Positions 7,132 to 14,083 of a DNA stretch of 15,872 bases are shown piece after piece (positions within the stretch are counted from its first letter, which is position 1; each line of letters begins with the position of its first letter). The translations under genes and the position numbers were made by a program. The notes under the pieces were generated by a model that saw only the letters and a list, made by a program, of their open reading frames with translations, had not been told where the DNA came from and did no database searches. Where the stretch lies: assembly GCA_002503885.1 (NCBI GenBank), contig DASQ01000069.1, forward strand, positions 1 through 15,872. Reading direction: 5' to 3'. The DNA is from Methanoculleus marisnigri. GTDB lineage: Archaea > Halobacteriota > Methanomicrobia > Methanomicrobiales > Methanoculleaceae.

Positions 7132-7888
7132 GCAGATGCCCACGGGGGTTGCGATAAAAGAGATCGTAGAGGAGACGCCGTCGATCAGGACGTTCGTCTT
7201 CGACCGTGAGATCGCCGCACGGCCGGGACAGTTCGTGATGGTCTGGGTGCCGGGCGTGGACGAGATCCCGATGGCCCTCTCCTCCCCGTCCTCGATCACG
7301 GTCCTGAAAGTAGGGGATGCGACCGCCGCCCTCTTTGCGATGCACGAGGGCGACCTGATCGGGGTCCGGGGCCCGTACGGGAACGGGTTTACCGTCTCAG
7401 GAAGGACGCTTGCCATCGGCGGCGGCGTCGGGGCCTCCCCGCTGCTGCCGCTCATCACGGCCGGGCAGGTCGAGACCTTCCTCCTCGGTGCCCGGACAGC
7501 CTCCGAACTCCTCTTCGCCGACCGGATACGGGAATCGGCGACGCTGATGGTCGCGACCGACGACGGCACCGCCGGTCACCACGGCTTCGTAACCCGGCTC
7601 ATGTCAAGAGTAGACCTCGCCGACTTCGACCACATCTGCGTCTGCGGGCCCGAGGTCATGATGGCGGCGGTGCTCGCCGTCCTCGACCGGGAAGGGTGTG
7701 CGGAGCGGGGGCAGTTCTCCCTTCACCGCTACATGAAATGCGGAGTCGGCCTCTGCGGATCATGCTGCACCGACCCGCACGGCCTGCGGGTCTGCAGAGA
7801 CGGGCCCGTCTTCACCGGCGACATCCTGCTCGGGAGCGAGTTCGGACACTACGCCCGCGACGCGAGCGGGAGCAGACACAGGGTATAG
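7124..7888 (+). CDS. pyrK: Dihydroorotate dehydrogenase, electron transfer subunit
   Basis: 254 residues. Carries FAD and a [2Fe-2S] cluster and moves electrons from PyrD to NAD. Visible: ferredoxin-reductase-type FAD domain with PGQFVMVW (34-41) and a PMALSSP loop (49-55), Gly-rich nucleotide motif AIGGGVGASPL (97-107), CVCGPEVMM (182-190 region) in the NAD domain, and the C-terminal cluster cysteines C206, C211, C214 and C224, with an additional C215. The ATG at 7124 overlaps the pyrD stop and has GGGGTG about six bases upstream. A second Met at 7136 is possible. The terminal 20 residues are polar and probably disordered. It converges with the propeller gene, leaving 16 bp between the two stops. 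Confidence 0.92.
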   Translation: MHEQMPTGVAIKEIVEETPSIRTFVFDREIAARPGQFVMVWVPGVDEIPMALSSPSSITVLKVGDATAALFAMHEGDLIGVRGPYGNGFTVSGRTLAIGGGVGASPLLPLITAGQVETFLLGARTASELLFADRIRESATLMVATDDGTAGHHGFVTRLMSRVDLADFDHICVCGPEVMMAAVLAVLDREGCAERGQFSLHRYMKCGVGLCGSCCTDPHGLRVCRDGPVFTGDILLGSEFGHYARDASGSRHRV

Positions 7889-7904
7889 TCCGCCAAAAAG
7901 AGGA

Positions 7905-9152
7905 TCAGGCGAGGAAGTCCTTCTGGGGCTCGAAGAGAAGGGAGATGATGTTCTCCACCCACCCGAGCACCTGCGAGGTGATTGGAACCTCCTCGGCCCG
8001 GGCGTTCACTTCCACCGCAGGATCCGCGCTATCGTCCGGAGAAGACGGGAGAGCATCGCTCGTCGTGCTGTTTGGGGGTTTGGTATCGTCTATCACAGCC
8101 TCCGTCGGATCCCTGCTCTCGATCAGGGCCGCGTTGTCCGTGAAGAGGTGGATGGACCGATCGCCATCGCCGCCCCCGACGACGAGGAACTCCCCGTCAG
8201 GGGTCACGGCAACAGACTCCACACGACCGTCGAGGGTGATCTTCTGAAGATCGGCACCTGTTTTGTCGAGGATATAGACTGTCCTGCCGGACGCGGCGAA
8301 GATCTCGTTCGCCTCGTTTGAGAGAGCCGTCGCGAGAACGGCTTCTCCCGTGGGATATTTCCAGAGGTGCTCACCCTCCCCCGTGGAGAGGTAGACGCAC
8401 CGGTCCACCGACCCGGCTACCACGAACCGTCCATCAGGGGTGAGAGCAATGCCCTCCACGGATTTGCCGGTCCCATAACTCCAGGACTCTCCCTCCCTGC
8501 TGTTGAGGTAGTAAACCCCCTGGTTGTCGCAGCCGAGCGCGATCCTACGGCCATTCTCCGATATTGCAATGGCATAACCATCGGTTCCCATATCGTAATC
8601 CCAGAGTTGCTTCTTGTTCCGGTCGAAGATAAAGACCGCACCGTTGTCGCACGCGGCAGCGACATACATGCCGTTGGACGAGAGCGCTACATCCCGGTAG
8701 ACAAAGGTCGTTTTCTCGGTCCAGAGCTCGTTGCCGTCCCGGTCAAAGAGATAGAGTTTGTCTGCGGCGACGCCGATGTACGATCCCTCGGGCGATATTC
8801 CGACGCCGTTCACCCGGGACCCGACAACGGTCTTCCAGAGGACATCCCCCTGCCGGTCCAGGAGGTATACCACCGAGCCCGCACCGGCAACGATCGTGGA
8901 TCCATCATGCGTGACCGCCACGGAACTGATAGCATCGTTTGCCCCCAGTTGCCAGAGGGGAGCATACCCCCCCTCATCAGCGGAGGCGGACCCGCAGAGA
9001 GCAGCGATGAGGCAGCAGAACAGAAGAAGCGGCAGAGAGATCCGGCCGGATCGAGAGCTATGGATCCTGCGACCGGAATGCGTTGCCTGCCGAATTCCTG
9101 AATCGATCCGGCTTCTGGTAGAACTGGATGAAGTCACTTCCCCCGATGACAT
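7905..9152 (-). CDS. Exported seven-bladed WD40/PQQ-like beta-propeller protein
   Basis: 415 residues. A long Arg/Ser-rich n-region (1-38) precedes a hydrophobic stretch (39-53) and a likely cleavage after ASA (58), so the protein is exported or tethered. From about 75 to 335 there are seven repeats, each with a strand V-A-[VIL]-[ST]-x-[DEN]-G, a second strand ending in small residues, and a turn [LF]-D-[RK]-x-G ahead of a Trp-containing strand in several blades. Seven units close a propeller. A Ser/Asp/Pro-rich linker (about 345-390) and a final hydrophobic helix (VLGWVENIISLLF) follow. No catalytic motif or lipobox is seen; binding or scaffold role is the most that can be inferred. The ATG at 9152 is supported by the TATA box about 27 bp upstream, which implies a leaderless mRNA; no other Met occurs before the signal sequence. 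Confidence 0.8.
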   Translation of the reverse strand: MSSGEVTSSSSTRSRIDSGIRQATHSGRRIHSSRSGRISLPLLLFCCLIAALCGSASADEGGYAPLWQLGANDAISSVAVTHDGSTIVAGAGSVVYLLDRQGDVLWKTVVGSRVNGVGISPEGSYIGVAADKLYLFDRDGNELWTEKTTFVYRDVALSSNGMYVAAACDNGAVFIFDRNKKQLWDYDMGTDGYAIAISENGRRIALGCDNQGVYYLNSREGESWSYGTGKSVEGIALTPDGRFVVAGSVDRCVYLSTGEGEHLWKYPTGEAVLATALSNEANEIFAASGRTVYILDKTGADLQKITLDGRVESVAVTPDGEFLVVGGGDGDRSIHLFTDNAALIESRDPTEAVIDDTKPPNSTTSDALPSSPDDSADPAVEVNARAEEVPITSQVLGWVENIISLLFEPQKDFLA

Positions 9153-9173
9153 CAGGCCCTGACTTCTCGGAGA

Positions 9174-9188
9174 TTATATATATAGTTT
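9174..9188 (-). promoter_or_regulatory. Strong TATA box for the propeller gene
   Basis: The minus strand reads AAACTATATATATAATC, the most A/T-rich stretch of the window. Centred near 9179, it predicts transcription from about 9153, adjacent to the ATG at 9152, so translation is probably leaderless. Confidence 0.65.
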
Positions 9189-9423
9189 ATGGGGACGTTA
9201 CCCGCCCCGTTCTCCGGGGCGGTTCGCCAGCTCCCGGCCAACCCCGATCAGGGGCTGCCGGGGTTTCGGGAATACTTTGCATAACGTTTAAAGAATTCGG
9301 GGAGGCCCGGATTCCGGGAACTCATCGGCCCGGGATGCAAAGAGGGTATAGCGTGCCGGGAGACAACACCTCTTGATTCGATGCCGGTAAACGCTAACGG
9401 GCCGGAAAATCTCTCCGGTCCGC
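9189..9423. other. Structured intergenic segment between mobA and propeller gene
   Basis: No open frame of note. Two stable hairpins lie at the left: CCGCCCC/GGGGCGG (9202-9208 with 9216-9222, 7-nt loop) and a longer imperfect stem at about 9232-9264 with CCCC/GGGG (9242-9245, 9251-9254) closing a GATCA loop. A palindromic TTTAAA near 9290 could be a TATA box on either strand. The segment may hold an untranslated RNA or the processed 3' end of the mobA transcript; the sequence alone does not decide. Confidence 0.45.
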
Positions 9424-10059
9424 TTACGACGGCTCCTGCCCGGGCCCGGGCAGGTTGTCCCGGCCCTGCCCTGCCGACGGGTCGATCGACTTCAGGTCCT
9501 CCAGGTTGTTGATGTTCGTAAACGTCAGCAGGTCCGGGTCGATCTCCCGGATCTTCTCCACGCACACGTACCGGGCCTCAAGGCTCCTCACCATCGAGCG
9601 GAGCGAGAGCGACTCGTGCTCCTCCAGGTAACCGAGCAGTGCGCTCGTCCGGTAGACAGCGTGGAGCGGCTCGAGCATATCGGCGTTCCAGCAGGGGATA
9701 GCGGCATCGTACCCGACAGCGGCGTCAAAGAGCAGCCGGATCACTCCCGGATGGATGCAGGGCATATCACAGGCGGCAACGAAGACGTATTCGCCATGTA
9801 CCTCGAGCGCCCCCGCGTGCAGGCCGCCGATGGGCCCGAGATCCCTCCGGACGTCCGGTATGCACCTGACGTCCCCGAGGTGACCGAACCGTTCGCACTG
9901 CCCGGGGTCCCGTGCGACCACCACAATCTCGTCGGCCACCTCCCGGAGGGTATCGATGAGGCGGTCGATGAAGGTCTTGCCCCGGAACGTAAAGAAATAC
10001 TTCTCCCGCCCGCCGGCACGCCGTGCCTCGCCGCCAACGAGGACAATCGCAGACCGCAT
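9424..10059 (-). CDS. mobA: Molybdenum cofactor guanylyltransferase (MobA-like)
   Basis: 211 residues. Transfers GMP from GTP to molybdopterin, giving the guanine dinucleotide cofactor needed by Mo/W enzymes such as formylmethanofuran and formate dehydrogenases of methanogens. Visible: N-terminal nucleotide motif LVGGEARRAGGREK with K20 (family LAGGxSxRMGxxK; the Ser is Ala and Met is Ala here), GPIGGL (75-80), ACDMP with metal-binding D98, PLHAVYR (131-137), and TNINNLEDL (181-189). The last 20 residues are polar and Gly/Pro-rich. GGAGAGAT (10070-10063) precedes the ATG well. The upstream panE stop is 15 bp away, so they are likely one transcript. Related nucleotidyltransferases (for example CofC or MocA) lack this combination of motifs, but the altered signature leaves some room for another nucleotide-transfer role. 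Confidence 0.85.
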   Translation of the reverse strand: MRSAIVLVGGEARRAGGREKYFFTFRGKTFIDRLIDTLREVADEIVVVARDPGQCERFGHLGDVRCIPDVRRDLGPIGGLHAGALEVHGEYVFVAACDMPCIHPGVIRLLFDAAVGYDAAIPCWNADMLEPLHAVYRTSALLGYLEEHESLSLRSMVRSLEARYVCVEKIREIDPDLLTFTNINNLEDLKSIDPSAGQGRDNLPGPGQEPS

Positions 10060-10074
10060 ACTATCTCTCCACTG

Positions 10075-10986
10075 TCAGAGCCGCTCCCGGAAGCGGATCA
10101 GTTCGGCAATGCAGGCATTATAGGGCGCGTCGATACCGTGCTTCCGGGCGAGCGCTGCCACAGCACCGTTCATGAAGTCGATCTCGGTCTTTCGCCCCAG
10201 GGCAAGGTCCTGCAGCATCGATGAATGATGGGCGGCCGTCGCCGGCAACTGCTCGGTCCGGAGATACTCCAGGTACGCCCCGGGGGTCTTCCAGGGGAGG
10301 GTGACGCCCTCGGCCTCCACCACCTGCCAGGCCTCCCGGACGATCGCGGTGACGATCGCCCAGGCGTGCGGATCGGTGAGCGCGCCGTAGGGGGCGTTCG
10401 CGATGGCGCCGAGCGGGTTTAATGCACAGTTGTAGAGGGTCTTACTCCAGATATCGGCCCTGATCTCGGGGGTCGCCTCCGCCCGGATGCCGGCAGCCCG
10501 GATGAGGTCCGCGAGAGACTCGACCGCATCGTCCGTCCCGGACGGAAACCGCCCCAGCTTCATGGGCGCCGCCTCCACCGAGACGTGGACCGATGCATCG
10601 CCCCGCCACTCGAACCCGGTGATGATCATGGCGCCGATGACCCGGTCGGTAAACCGCTCGATGATCTCCTCGTTTCCGATCCCGTTCTGGAGGCTCGCCA
10701 CCTCATGCCCCCTGATAGCGTCGGCGAACTGGCGGCAGACAGACTCCGTGTCCGTAGACTTTGCGGTGATGATGTAGTAGTCGGCGTCCCGCCACACGTC
10801 GGGGAGGTCCTCGGAGCAGCTGAAGCGGTATATGCCCTCTCCCCATATACCGGTCATCAGAAACCCCCGCTCTCGCACCGCGTCCACATGCCGCTTTCGG
10901 GCAACGGCGTGGACGTCCGCGACACGGGACAATTTTGCGGCAACGGTCAGGCCGACCGCTCCCGCACCCAGGACGGCGATCTTCAT
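10075..10986 (-). CDS. panE: 2-dehydropantoate 2-reductase (ketopantoate reductase)
   Basis: 303 residues. Reduces ketopantoate to pantoate with NAD(P)H for coenzyme A synthesis. Visible: N-terminal Rossmann motif GAGAVG (7-12), K76 in ITAKSTD, LQNGIGN with N101, the catalytic lysine K182 in IWSKTLYNCALNPLGA with N186, and the C-terminal substrate motif SSMLQDLALGRKTEID (255-270) with E268. All family-defining residues are present and the length is normal. The ATG at 10986 begins directly at the Rossmann strand. No Shine-Dalgarno is seen; a weak ATATAG lies too close to be a promoter. It follows ogt by 46 bp and precedes mobA by 15 bp on the same strand, consistent with a run-on operon rather than a functional link. 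Confidence 0.93.
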   Translation of the reverse strand: MKIAVLGAGAVGLTVAAKLSRVADVHAVARKRHVDAVRERGFLMTGIWGEGIYRFSCSEDLPDVWRDADYYIITAKSTDTESVCRQFADAIRGHEVASLQNGIGNEEIIERFTDRVIGAMIITGFEWRGDASVHVSVEAAPMKLGRFPSGTDDAVESLADLIRAAGIRAEATPEIRADIWSKTLYNCALNPLGAIANAPYGALTDPHAWAIVTAIVREAWQVVEAEGVTLPWKTPGAYLEYLRTEQLPATAAHHSSMLQDLALGRKTEIDFMNGAVAALARKHGIDAPYNACIAELIRFRERL

Positions 10987-11032
10987 TTCGGAGTACTATA
11001 TTGCGGAGTTACCTGTTAACTTCTCCCATTTT

Positions 11033-11479
11033 TCAGGCGTCGCAGACCCTTCCGCGGCGCTCCATGGCAAGCAGCGCCTCCTTGATCGTCACGTCCGGGG
11101 AGAACCCGCCCATGCCGGTCTTCGCGACGACCCGGTGGCAGGGCACCACGAGCGGGGTCGGGTTCCGGGCCATCGCCGATCCGACCGCCCGGGGTGCGGT
11201 CCCGACCCTCCGGGCAACCTCGCCGTAGGTGACGGTCTCCCCGCAGGGAACCGCACGGACCGCACGGTAGATCCCGGCAGAGACCGATTCCCCCTCGGTC
11301 GCGATACTCCGGAGGGAGGCGAGGTCTGCCGGCCGGCCGGCACAGTAGCGGAGGAGCTCCTCCGGGACCGGCCCGGCGAGCGCCTCTCGCGCGAACCGCA
11401 CCCGGTAGACGAGATCGTCCTGCCATGCGACGTGGACATGCCAGAGGCCGAACTGACACGACCCGGTCACGATCGCCAT
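11033..11479 (-). CDS. ogt: Methylated-DNA--protein-cysteine methyltransferase
   Basis: 148 residues. Removes alkyl groups from O6 of guanine in DNA by irreversible transfer to its own cysteine. Visible: a short variable N-domain, the helix-turn-helix region with TVTYGEVA (83-90), the base-flipping arginine R97 in PRAVGSAM, the Asn hinge N106 in ARNP, and the active-site PCHRVV with C114, followed by GGFSP and the closing helix. It is somewhat short compared with bacterial Ogt (160-175) but like archaeal forms. The ATG at 11479 has a near-perfect GGAGG (11491-11487) inside the 3' end of the helicase gene, and overlaps the helicase stop by 13 bases, implying translational coupling. An earlier in-frame Met at 11539 adds 20 unrelated residues and is rejected. 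Confidence 0.93.
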   Translation of the reverse strand: MAIVTGSCQFGLWHVHVAWQDDLVYRVRFAREALAGPVPEELLRYCAGRPADLASLRSIATEGESVSAGIYRAVRAVPCGETVTYGEVARRVGTAPRAVGSAMARNPTPLVVPCHRVVAKTGMGGFSPDVTIKEALLAMERRGRVCDA

Positions 11480-13476
11480 TTGCCAGCCTCCTTCCGGAAC
11501 TCTTCGACGGTGCACGTCGTCATCTCCTTCTGCATCCACGGCGGCAGCCCGGCATGAACCCGGGATTCCAGGAACCGCCGGTCCCCGAGGACGAGCATCC
11601 CCCGGTCCTCGGGCGTCCGGAGCACCCTCCCTAACGCCTGCAAGGCGCGGTTGATCGCCGGGAGGGTGTAGCTGATGAACTCTCCCTCCTCACCGAACTT
11701 CATCCGGAAGTAGTCGATCACCATCTTCCGGACACGGTTGAACGGGGCGAGCGGGAGGCCGATGACGAGCGCTCCCGCAAGCATCTCGCCCCGGTAGTCC
11801 AGACCCTCGCTCCACTTGCCGCCACATACCGCAAAGAGAACGCCTGAGCGGCCCGTTCCCGGGAGGGCCATGAACTCCCGGAGCATCGTGGCGGCAGCGG
11901 CAGTGTCCTTGGACTCGACGTAGATCTGCTTCTTTCGTATCCGCGGAGTGCACCGTTCTGCGAAAGTGTTCAAGAGGTCGTAGGAGGGGAAGTAGACCGC
12001 CAGATTCCCGGGAAGGGCGGCAAACGTGGTGATGTACTCCTCGGTCCGCGCAAGGTTCTGGGGGTCCCGGCGCATCGAGTAGGTGGTGGTGATGTCGTTT
12101 GCGCAGAAGATGCGGCGGTTCTCGGTGGGGAAGGAGTTCGGGAGCGATGTCGTGGTGACGGGAAGGTCGCCGAAGTAGTAGCGGCGGTAACTCTCGATGG
12201 GGGAGAGCGTCCCGGATATCAGGACGCAGCAGGCATGTGCCCGGGCGATATCCTGGAGCTTGGTGCTGGGGTCGATGTTCCTGACCTCGAGCGCCACCGT
12301 GCCGTCATCCTCCTTCCGGTAGACCGTCAGATACGCCGGGTCGGCCGCAGACCGGAAGATCCGGTAGAAAAACTCGGTCAGCCGCTCGATCGCGCTCTCC
12401 CGGAACTCGCCTGCCTGCATGTTCTTCTCGCGAAGCCCCTCGCTGATCTTGAGGAGGTCGTCCACGATCTCCTCCATGCTCCGGTAGAGCGTGCCGGAAA
12501 GGATCATCCGCTGGAAGATGACAGGGTCGAACCAGTCCTCAACCTCGTGCGAGCCCTTGAGCGCCTCCATGAACCGGGTGATCTGCGGCAGGATCTGGGT
12601 GATGGCATCCGCCTGCTGCGACCGCCGCCGACCGGAGAGTTCGTGCCCGGCCTGCACGATGTCGCGCTCCTCGATCGTCACGCTCTCGATGTTCTGGACG
12701 ACATCGCCACAGTTGTGGGCCTCGTCGATGAGCAGCAGGGCGTCGTGCCCCTTGATTCCGAGCAACTGGTAGAGCTGCTCCCGGATGGTGTCGTCGAAGA
12801 GGTGGTAGAAGTTCACGAGCACCACGTCGGCATCCCGGGCGGCATGCATCATCGTGTCGTAGGGACAGATGTCGCCGCAGAACCCGGCAAGCTGGTCGGG
12901 CCAGATCATCTCGGTGCTCACGCGCTCGGCCCGGACGCGCAGGGCCGCCGACGGGATCATCTTCAGCCCCGCGTCCTCGGGCTCCACGAAGGATTTGCCG
13001 TGGATGAAGTAAGGGCAGATGAGCGGGTGCTCCGGGTCCATCTTCCGGATCTGCTGCTTGATCTGGCGGTCGTTTGCCGGGACGAGCGATCCCTTCTGCG
13101 CCCGCTCCCGCATCAGCGCCGTCGAGAAGGCCTTGACGCCCTCGCACCGCCGGTAGACGTCCCCCTCGCCGCCGAGCGGGCACATGCTGGACTTGCCGAT
13201 AAGGTAGGCGAACTTCAGTTTGCCGCGCTTCTTCCGGACGAGCTCGAGCTCGCGCATGAACGTGGCGAGCTGGCTGATGGTCCGGACGGCGACGAGCACT
13301 TTCCGTCCCCGGCTCTCTGCGAGGAGCGCGGAGACCACGCTCGACTTGCCGCTCCCGGTCGGCGCATCGATCATGGCGATGCCGCCGTCGCGTGCGATGG
13401 ATGCAGCCAGATCAAGCATCTCCCGCTGGCCGGATCGGTACTCCCGGTACGGGAACCAGTCGTCGAGGGTATCCAT
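11467..13476 (-). CDS. XPD/Rad3-family ATP-dependent DNA helicase with Fe-S cysteines
   Basis: 669 residues. Superfamily 2 helicase, expected to unwind DNA 5'-3' during repair. Visible: Q-like motif FPYREYRSGQREM (8-20), Walker A DAPTGSGKS (37-45), cysteines C99, C111, C154, C200 and C204 in the region where XPD carries its 4Fe-4S domain, CPYD followed by DADVVLVNFYHL (203-226), DEAH box (251-254), motif IV-type SGTLSP, then KWSEGLDYRG with the walker-independent GLPLAPF and motif VI QALGRVLRTPEDRG near the C-terminus. Start at 13476 fits the family start. An in-frame ATG at 13659 adds 61 Pro/Gly/Arg-rich residues and is treated as non-coding, with reservation. ogt is coupled downstream, so repair is the likely theme. 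Exactly which four cysteines bind the cluster cannot be told here. Confidence 0.9.
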   Translation of the reverse strand: MDTLDDWFPYREYRSGQREMLDLAASIARDGGIAMIDAPTGSGKSSVVSALLAESRGRKVLVAVRTISQLATFMRELELVRKKRGKLKFAYLIGKSSMCPLGGEGDVYRRCEGVKAFSTALMRERAQKGSLVPANDRQIKQQIRKMDPEHPLICPYFIHGKSFVEPEDAGLKMIPSAALRVRAERVSTEMIWPDQLAGFCGDICPYDTMMHAARDADVVLVNFYHLFDDTIREQLYQLLGIKGHDALLLIDEAHNCGDVVQNIESVTIEERDIVQAGHELSGRRRSQQADAITQILPQITRFMEALKGSHEVEDWFDPVIFQRMILSGTLYRSMEEIVDDLLKISEGLREKNMQAGEFRESAIERLTEFFYRIFRSAADPAYLTVYRKEDDGTVALEVRNIDPSTKLQDIARAHACCVLISGTLSPIESYRRYYFGDLPVTTTSLPNSFPTENRRIFCANDITTTYSMRRDPQNLARTEEYITTFAALPGNLAVYFPSYDLLNTFAERCTPRIRKKQIYVESKDTAAAATMLREFMALPGTGRSGVLFAVCGGKWSEGLDYRGEMLAGALVIGLPLAPFNRVRKMVIDYFRMKFGEEGEFISYTLPAINRALQALGRVLRTPEDRGMLVLGDRRFLESRVHAGLPPWMQKEMTTCTVEEFRKEAGKWRS

Positions 13477-13733
13477 TGCTAATAGGTCGACGGCTGACGT
13501 CAATGTAGTTTGGGTGCCCGGGGCGAAAGTGAACGAGGCCGGGAACGGGTCGGGCGCCGGTGGAAGCGAGGCGAGACCGGGGATCCCCTGACCATTGCCC
13601 GGGTGCTGCCTATGGCGCTTGCGGCGTTCATCCCCACCGGGAACCCCCATGGCGCGCATATGCTCCCGCCTCTCCGGAAAAAGACGGACTAAAAGTTTCC
13701 AGTACGGCCTCGCTGGAGACGCGAACCAAAATA

Positions 13734-13741
13734 TTTATATA
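13734..13741 (+). promoter_or_regulatory. TATA box for the DUF5654 gene
   Basis: TTTATATA within AAAATATTTATATAAC is a strong box. Its centre near 13737 predicts a start near 13762. A GGTGAG ribosome site at 13763-13768 lies five bases before the ATG. Confidence 0.65.
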
Positions 13742-13756
13742 ACGAACCGCTCACCG

Positions 13757-13768
13757 CTCACCGGTGAG
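13757..13768. repeat. 12-bp perfect palindrome at predicted transcription start
   Basis: CTCACCGGTGAG is perfectly self-complementary. It is preceded by a tandem 7-bp repeat (CCGCTCA twice, 13747-13760), whose second copy runs into it. It covers the predicted start and the GGTGAG ribosome site, a suitable place for a repressor operator or for masking of the ribosome site. Confidence 0.6.
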
Positions 13769-13773
13769 ACTGT

Positions 13774-14025
13774 ATGTCACTCAAGGCTGAGGTCATCGAC
13801 AAGATATCGGCTCTTATCACGGCCGCATTCGGCCTGGTCGCCGCCCTTGCATGGAACGGCGCCATCCAGGAACTCTTCGCGCTCACATTCGGGGATCAGG
13901 GCACGCTCGTTGCCATGTTCACGTATGCTATCGTCGTGACGATCATCGCGGTGATCGCGGTCATCCTGATCGGCCGCGCCGCAGGGAGGGCGAAGGCAGA
14001 GGATGAGGCGGCAGCAACAAGGTGA
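13774..14025 (+). CDS. DUF5654 family small membrane protein
   Basis: 83 residues with two hydrophobic segments (about 8-30 and 45-67) and a short charged, Ala/Glu-rich tail. The conserved feature is the first helix, containing a DKISALITAAFGLVAALAWN-like stretch with a central Trp-Asn, followed by a short loop and a second very hydrophobic Ile/Val helix. This fits DUF5654, a small archaeal family of unknown function. Promoter, ribosome site and start agree. A C4T4 run at 14037-14044 (CCCCCTTTT) may end transcription ahead of the separately promoted corA. No functional claim is made. Confidence 0.8.
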   Translation: MSLKAEVIDKISALITAAFGLVAALAWNGAIQELFALTFGDQGTLVAMFTYAIVVTIIAVIAVILIGRAAGRAKAEDEAAATR

Positions 14026-14049
14026 GCCCCGGAACTCCCCCTTTTCGGC

Positions 14050-14058
14050 AAATTTATC
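14050..14058 (+). promoter_or_regulatory. TATA box for corA
   Basis: AAATTTATC, centred near 14055, predicts a start near 14080, four bases before the corA ATG. No Shine-Dalgarno is visible, so corA may be effectively leaderless. Confidence 0.55.
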
Positions 14059-14083
14059 CAGACAGAAACCTACCTGATCGCTG

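Larger units (their letters stand above)
13477..13773. other. Divergent promoter region, helicase and DUF5654 genes
   Basis: No gene is called. The right end holds a strong TATA box and a palindrome for the DUF5654 gene. On the minus strand a TATA-like CTTTTAG (13689-13695) sits about 33 bp before an in-frame ATG (13659) that has GGAGAGG and GGGAG upstream; this could give either an N-terminally extended helicase or a leader of about 190 nt. The remainder is GC-rich without recognisable signals. Confidence 0.4.

Noticed and set aside
6241..7569. 442-codon open frame on the minus strand across pyrD and pyrK
   Set aside because: Antisense shadow of two well-defined genes; no promoter or ribosome site.
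9300..9423. Possible tRNA or box C/D small RNA in the mobA/propeller gap
   Set aside because: No T-arm consensus, no cloverleaf, and no proper RUGAUGA/CUGA box pair could be found.
12235..13482. 415-codon open frame on the plus strand across the helicase
   Set aside because: Antisense shadow of the helicase, which carries all its motifs on the other strand.
13747..13768. Tandem CCGCTCA units considered as a CRISPR-like or iteron repeat
   Set aside because: Just two copies of seven bases, no spacers; better explained as part of a promoter-proximal operator.
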